From contig JAGYKZ010000015.1 of the NCBI GenBank assembly GCA_018401385.1, forward strand, positions 1 through 37,135: 37,135 nt of DNA, in the 5' to 3' direction. Position 1 is the first letter of the stretch; each line of letters begins with the position of its first letter. This document shows, one piece after another, positions 33,323 through 37,135 of this stretch. Both the position numbers and the translations under genes were made by a program. The notes beneath the pieces are model-generated. The model worked only from the letters and a program-made list of their open reading frames with translations, did not search any database and had not been told where the DNA came from. This DNA is from Roseicyclus sp. (GTDB lineage Bacteria > Pseudomonadota > Alphaproteobacteria > Rhodobacterales > Rhodobacteraceae).

Positions 33323-33891
33323 ATGATGATGGTATTGGATCACGTGGCGATTGCAGCCGAAGATTTGGCAAGCGCCGAGGCGGAACTGACTGCGACCCAT
33401 GGCTTGCGGTTTCAGGGCGGTGGGCAGCATTTTGGATATGGGCACGCATAACCGCTCATCGGGCTTGGGGCAACGGAATATCTTGAACTTATTGCGCCTT
33501 GCCCTTGATATTCCCGCCCCCGCGCAGCCGCGTTGGTTTGATCTTGACCGATTTGCAGGTGCGCCCGGGCGCGTGCGTGGGTTTCAGTGGTTGCCGGATC
33601 TTGATGTGGCTTTGACGCAGACCTTTTTCGGTCGGCAAAGTCTGGAATTTGGGGCGTGGGGATTTGCGTTGGCGCATGACGATACCTTGAGAATGGTGTC
33701 CTTCCCTTGATGGGCTTTTTCCTGCCTTGATCGAGTGGCAGTCAGGCGGTCATCCTGCCGCGCGCTTGGAGGAGGTCAACACGCGCCTGACCGCGCTTGC
33801 ACTGGAGACACCACAGGCGGGAGGGCGCTGCGCCGCGCATTGGGCCCCGATATTCACTGATGCGCGCCTCTCCATTTCGCATGGCATCTAA
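33323..33891 (+). pseudogene. VOC/glyoxalase-like protein gene, multiply frameshifted
   Basis: From a triple ATG at 33323-33331 (AAAGGCG upstream) the frame reads MMMVLDHVAIAAEDLASAEA, a typical glyoxalase-like-3 (VOC) start. It breaks at about 33430. Other frames continue the protein: THNRSSGLG / LIGLGATEYLELIAP (about 33435-33505), AQPRWFDLDRFAGAPGRVRG (about 33525-33580), SLEFGAWGFAL, then FFLPALIEW with a shift and HPAARLEEVNTRLTALALE (about 33745-33800), ending SISHGI at 33891. At least five shifts. Comparable full-length proteins are about 200 aa, matching the span. The function in relatives is unknown beyond the fold. Confidence 0.68.
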
Positions 33892-33949
33892 GACCTAAGA
33901 TTTCGGTAACCCTTTAAGACCGAAACTGGGGTTGTGGTTTTATAGCGAG

Positions 33950-34446
33950 GATCATTATCGATCATGCCCCAGCGACATTATCGCCGCGCGTTTGGAGCAT
34001 ACCCCTGATCCTCGAGATATGGAACTATGCACCGCGACACGGCCTATACATTTACGTAGAGCACGCTTAAAACCGCTGAAGATGTTGAGCATATCCTGAC
34101 AGATCACCGCGCGCTGGTGACATGGATGGAGAGCGGTCGTTGGTTTTGCCTGTTTCGGTCCTTTTCGCCATGCAGATGGGTATCGGTTCATCGCAGAGCA
34201 TACGATCCTGATACACCTTCCGGCGCGTGCCCGTGGTCTGGGCCGCGCCTATTGAGTGCGTTGGAGGCTGAGGGTCGCACGGCGGGCATTGTGCGTTTCG
34301 TGGCAGGCATCGGGGGAGAATGACATCGCGCAGAAATTTCATAAGGCGATGGGATATATCGAAACGGGCTGCATGCCGCGCATGGGGTGGAAGTTTGACC
34401 GCTGGCATGATCTGGTCTTGATGCAAAAGACCTTTAGCCGCGCTAA
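33950..34446 (+). pseudogene. GNAT acetyltransferase gene (phosphinothricin-acetyltransferase-like), multiply frameshifted
   Basis: Stitched frames recover a GNAT protein. They give EIWNYA (about 34015), RDTAYTFT (about 34035), LTDHRALV (about 34100, with a base change from ILTDH), DGYRFIAEHTI (about 34170), LPARARGLGRAY (about 34220, acetyl-CoA loop), LSALEAEG (about 34255), FVAGI, IAQKFHKAMGYIETGCMPRMGWKFDRWHDLVLMQKT (about 34325-34432). The last part is open and typical of the bar/pat-like N-acetyltransferases (ENxxGxxFHxxMGY, GWKFDRWHD). The 5' boundary is uncertain by about 40 bases. The frame of its end runs without a stop into the following gene's region because of further indels. Confidence 0.68.
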
Positions 34447-34490
34447 ATCCAGAAAAAATCGACACAGCAAAAAAGGCCGGGTCTGCGGCC

Positions 34491-35182
34491 ATGTCAATCT
34501 GGACCAAAATATTTCGGAGGCATTCGTCCGCTTCCGCCTGCGGCGAGAGCCTCTCGGTTCTGTTTGGAGCGGTTACGCCGCCCGCCCGAACGCAGCGTGC
34601 CTTTACCATTGCTGGATCGCGCTTGGCGCGAAAATGGCGAAGGCGGATGGACAGGTGACCCGCGATGAAGTGGCCGCCTTCCGACAGGTTTTTCATATTC
34701 CCGCCGCCGATACGCCGCGGCGGCGCGTCTTTAACCTTGCCCGCGAGGATGTTGCGGGGTTCGAGGTTTATGCCCGCCGCATTGCCCGTATGTTTAAACC
34801 CGCCGCGCCGATTTTGGAGGATTTGTTGGCGGGGCTTTTCCACATCGCGCAAGCTGACGGCCATTACCATCCCGCCGAGGATGAATTTCTGGGACAAGTG
34901 GCGGAGATTTTTGGCATCACGCCTGTGCGCTTTGCGGGGTTGCGCGCAACGTTTATCCCCGATGCGCCGCAAGACCCGTTTGCCATTCTGGGCCTGCCAC
35001 ATGACGCAAGCCCTGAGGCGCTCCGCGCCCGGTATCGCGCGCTGGTGCGTGAAAACCACCCCGACCAAATGCAAGCGCGCGGTGTGCCGCCCGAAGCCGT
35101 TGCTCTGGCCGCGCATAAAATGGCGGCGATTAATCGCGCCTATGATGAGATCACCAAACCGCTGAACAAAACCGGGGTCTGA
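34491..35182 (+). CDS. TerB/J-domain (DjlA-like) protein with frameshifted 5' end
   Basis: The body is a TerB-like helical domain (GAKMAKADGQVTRDEVAAFRQVF to HIAQADGHYHPAEDEFLGQVAEIFG) followed by a C-terminal J domain with the HPD motif (DPFAILGLPHDASPEALRARYRALVRENHPDQM), the usual order in DjlA-type co-chaperones that stimulate Hsp70. The natural start seems to be the ATG at 34491 (MSIWTKI). From there SEAFVRF and GESLSVLF lie in different frames until about 34625, so the first about 45 codons carry two or more shifts. From the in-frame ATG at 34634 the remaining 182 codons are open and might still be made. It lies directly before the endonuclease-family gene (TGAATG junction). Confidence 0.75.
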
Positions 35183-36220
35183 ATGCGCCTTGCCACCTAT
35201 AATGTTGAATGGTTTGACGCAGTTTTCGCCGATGATGGCACCCTGCTTGAGGATGCGGCATGGTCCGCGCGCCACGATGTGACACGCGCCGCGCAGCTTG
35301 GCGCTTTGGGGTATGTTTTTGCGGCCATGGACGCCGATGCGGTGATGGTGATCGAGGCGCCCGACACCAAGAAATCCCGCGACACGGTGCGCGCGCTTGA
35401 AAATTTCGCGGCGCGGTTTGATCTGCGATGCCGAAAGGCGGTGCGCGGGTTTGCCAATGACACGCAGCAGCAAATTGCCCTGCTGTACGATCCCGATGTC
35501 ATGGCGGCACATCACGACCCTCAGGGCGAAGTCGCGGGCCAGTCGGGCGGCAAAGGATGGCAGGACGCGCCGCGCTTTGATGGCAAGTTCCGCATTGATC
35601 TCGATGTTGATGCGCGTGAGGATTTGGTGCAATTTTCCAAGCCACCATTGGAACTTCTTATTGAGACGAAAACGGAGAAAAGCCGTTTGATTGGGGTGCA
35701 TATCAAATCCAAAGCCCCCCATGGCGCGCGCAACCCTGAGGAGGTGATGCGCATTGCCATTGCCAATCGCCGCAAACAATTGGCCCAAGCGATTTGGCTG
35801 CGCGCCCGTGTCGATCAGCATCTGGCCGCAGGTGATCCGCTGATCGTGATGGGCGATTTCAACGATGGCCCGGGTCTGGATGAATATGAAAAACTGTTTG
35901 GCCGCTCTTCGGTCGAGATTGTGATGGGCTGTGACAGGTCCTCCGAAGAACAGCTCTTCGATCCGCACGCGGCCCGTGCCCTGCAAAGCCTCACCGCCGC
36001 CAGCCAGACCACGGCGCGGTTTTATATCCACGAGGAAAAGCGCTATCTCTCGGCGCTGCTTGACTACATCATGGTCAGCCCTGATTTGCGCAAAAAGGGG
36101 GGTGCTTGGCGCATCTGGCACCCGTTTGAGGACGCCGCCTGTTACCATGACGCAAACCTGCGCACAGCCCTGTTGACCGCTTCTGACCATTTCCCCGTGG
36201 TCGCGGATTTGGTGATCTGA
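35183..36220 (+). CDS. Endonuclease/exonuclease/phosphatase family protein
   Basis: A 345-aa protein of the DNase I-like metal-dependent superfamily. Expected motifs are present: LATYNVEWFD at the start (metal/substrate Asn), VMVIEAPD (metal Glu at about 58), VHIKSKA, the catalytic VMGDFNDGPG (about 228-237) and ASDHFPVVADLV (the D-H pair at about 336-337) at the C-terminus. The specific substrate (nucleic acid, lipid or inositol phosphate) is not clear. No signal peptide is visible, so it is probably cytoplasmic. The ATG follows the previous gene's TGA without a gap (TGAATG), which implies translational coupling with the TerB/J-domain protein. Confidence 0.87.
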   Translation: MRLATYNVEWFDAVFADDGTLLEDAAWSARHDVTRAAQLGALGYVFAAMDADAVMVIEAPDTKKSRDTVRALENFAARFDLRCRKAVRGFANDTQQQIALLYDPDVMAAHHDPQGEVAGQSGGKGWQDAPRFDGKFRIDLDVDAREDLVQFSKPPLELLIETKTEKSRLIGVHIKSKAPHGARNPEEVMRIAIANRRKQLAQAIWLRARVDQHLAAGDPLIVMGDFNDGPGLDEYEKLFGRSSVEIVMGCDRSSEEQLFDPHAARALQSLTAASQTTARFYIHEEKRYLSALLDYIMVSPDLRKKGGAWRIWHPFEDAACYHDANLRTALLTASDHFPVVADLVI

Positions 36221-36313
36221 TCGCGGGAAAATATGCCCTAGGGGGTTGAGGGCGCGGGGTTTGCACCGCATATCATTGAGAATAAGATTTCCTATTTGAT
36301 CAAAGGCAGTGCC

Positions 36314-37135
36314 ATGACCCATCACACCGACCCCCGCCAATTTGATGCCCATTCCGAGACAGGTGGCGGGGCATGGGCCGATTTGCCCGAATGGGATTTG
36401 AGCGATCTTTATCCCGCAACCGATGCGCCCGAACTCAAGCGCGACATGGATTTCCTGCAAAAGGAATGCGCGGATTTCGCGGCGGATTATGAGGGTAAAT
36501 TGGCGGGTTTAGATGCCAAATCCATGCTCGATTGCGTATTGCGCTATGAAAAGATTGACATGGTGGCGGGACGGGTCATGTCCTTTGCAGGATTGCGCTA
36601 TTACCAAAAAACCACGGATGCGGATCGCGCAAAATTCATGTCAGATTGTCAGGACAAGATCACCAACGCGACCACCGCGCTTGTGTTCTTTAGCCTTGAA
36701 TTCAACCGTCTGGACGAGGTCCATCTCGCGGGTCTATTGGCGGCGAATGCTGATCTGGCACGCTATCGCCCCGTCTTTGATCGAATGCGTGCGATGAAGC
36801 CCTATCAGCTGTCTGATGAAATGGAGAAATTCCTGCATGATCAATCCGTCGTGGGGGCGGCTGCGTGGAACCGCCTGTTTGACGAAACCATCGCGGGCAT
36901 GAGCTTTGAGGTGGATGGCGAGGAGATGGGGATCGAGGCCACGCTCAATTGCCTGTCCGAGCAAAACCGCGCCAAGCGCAAGGCGGGCGCGCGTGCGCTG
37001 GTCAAGGGGTTTGCAGCGCAATTGCCGCTGTTCGCGCGGGTGCATAACACCTTGGCCAAAGAAAAAGAGATCGAAGATCGGTGGCGCAAATTGCCAAGCG
37101 CGCAGGCCGCGCGGCATTTGGCCAACCATGTCGAG
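36314..37135 (+). CDS. pepF: Oligoendopeptidase F (M3 family), N-terminal part (runs off the window)
   Basis: PepF is a cytoplasmic zinc metallopeptidase that cleaves short peptides. The ATG at 36314 follows AAAGGCAG. The visible 274 codons, open to the window end, carry the N-terminal region: DLPEWDLSDLYPA (about 24-36), then the helical segments YEKIDMVAGRVMSFAGLRYYQ and TTALVFFSLEFNRLDE, then LARYRPVFDRMRAMKPYQLSDEMEKFLHD and further on LNCLSEQNRAKRKAGARALVKG. The family is about 600 aa. The zinc motif HEFGH lies beyond the right edge, so activity cannot be judged. Upstream, 36221-36313 holds only a TTTGATCAAA palindrome near the ribosome site. Confidence 0.92.
   Translation, partial: MTHHTDPRQFDAHSETGGGAWADLPEWDLSDLYPATDAPELKRDMDFLQKECADFAADYEGKLAGLDAKSMLDCVLRYEKIDMVAGRVMSFAGLRYYQKTTDADRAKFMSDCQDKITNATTALVFFSLEFNRLDEVHLAGLLAANADLARYRPVFDRMRAMKPYQLSDEMEKFLHDQSVVGAAAWNRLFDETIAGMSFEVDGEEMGIEATLNCLSEQNRAKRKAGARALVKGFAAQLPLFARVHNTLAKEKEIEDRWRKLPSAQAARHLANHVE

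Noticed and set aside
34067..36460. Very long open frame (797 codons) on the minus strand
   Set aside because: It lies antisense to the GNAT remnant, the J-domain gene, the endonuclease-family gene and pepF. Its protein has no family features, and the plus-strand genes are clearly real. It is a by-product of high GC at third codon positions.

Overview
The window looks like a piece of a Rhodobacterales (Roseobacter-group) chromosome. This rests on gene content and order: rluD next to rpoH, nrdR next to ribD, an MmcB-family gene, short conserved proteins of Rhodobacteraceae type (DUF6324-like, DUF6476-like), and a tRNA-His that has A73 and no encoded G-1, a known trait of one alphaproteobacterial clade. 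No insertion sequence, prophage, CRISPR array or rRNA gene was seen.

Layout. 1-3606 (minus): 5' part of a sarcosine oxidase beta subunit gene, then a tight three-gene operon for Tad-pilus accessory proteins (VWA/TadG-like and two TadE-like). 3876-12430: housekeeping genes (glutamate dehydrogenase, pirin, alpha/beta hydrolase, cytochrome b561, lepA, a PCu(A)C copper chaperone with a CxxC neighbour, rpmB) and small unknowns. 12707-20176: a riboflavin/NusB locus (nrdR, ribD, ribE, nusB) with a minus-strand capsule export block (kpsS, a Wza/KpsD-like lipoprotein gene, kpsC) lying between ribD and ribE. 20301-25863: small membrane protein, mmcB-like, DUF6324-like, tRNA-His, DUF6476-like, rluD, a gamma-glutamyltransferase gene and rpoH. 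25884-28650: ArgP-type LysR regulator, divergent EamA transporter, HAD-like gene. 28715-33213 (minus): yebC, a lipoprotein, an SLC13 permease, a YmdB-type phosphoesterase and 5-formyl-THF cyclo-ligase. 33323-37135 (plus): VOC and GNAT remnants, a TerB/J-domain protein, an endonuclease/phosphatase-family protein and the start of pepF.

The most striking property is damage to reading frames. At least nine genes (a small membrane protein, the 3' end of nrdR, ribD, both ends of kpsC, the wza-like gene, ggt, rpoH, HAD, VOC, GNAT, and the 5' end of the J-domain gene) align to their families only if several frameshifts are allowed. The damage is patchy. Patches of about 0.2-1.4 kb cross gene boundaries, while the sequence between them is perfectly open. 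Some hits are in genes expected to matter (ribD, rpoH, nrdR). The pattern fits either local poor sequence quality or regional gene decay, and this sequence alone cannot separate the two. No undescribed defence or mobile system is convincingly visible.
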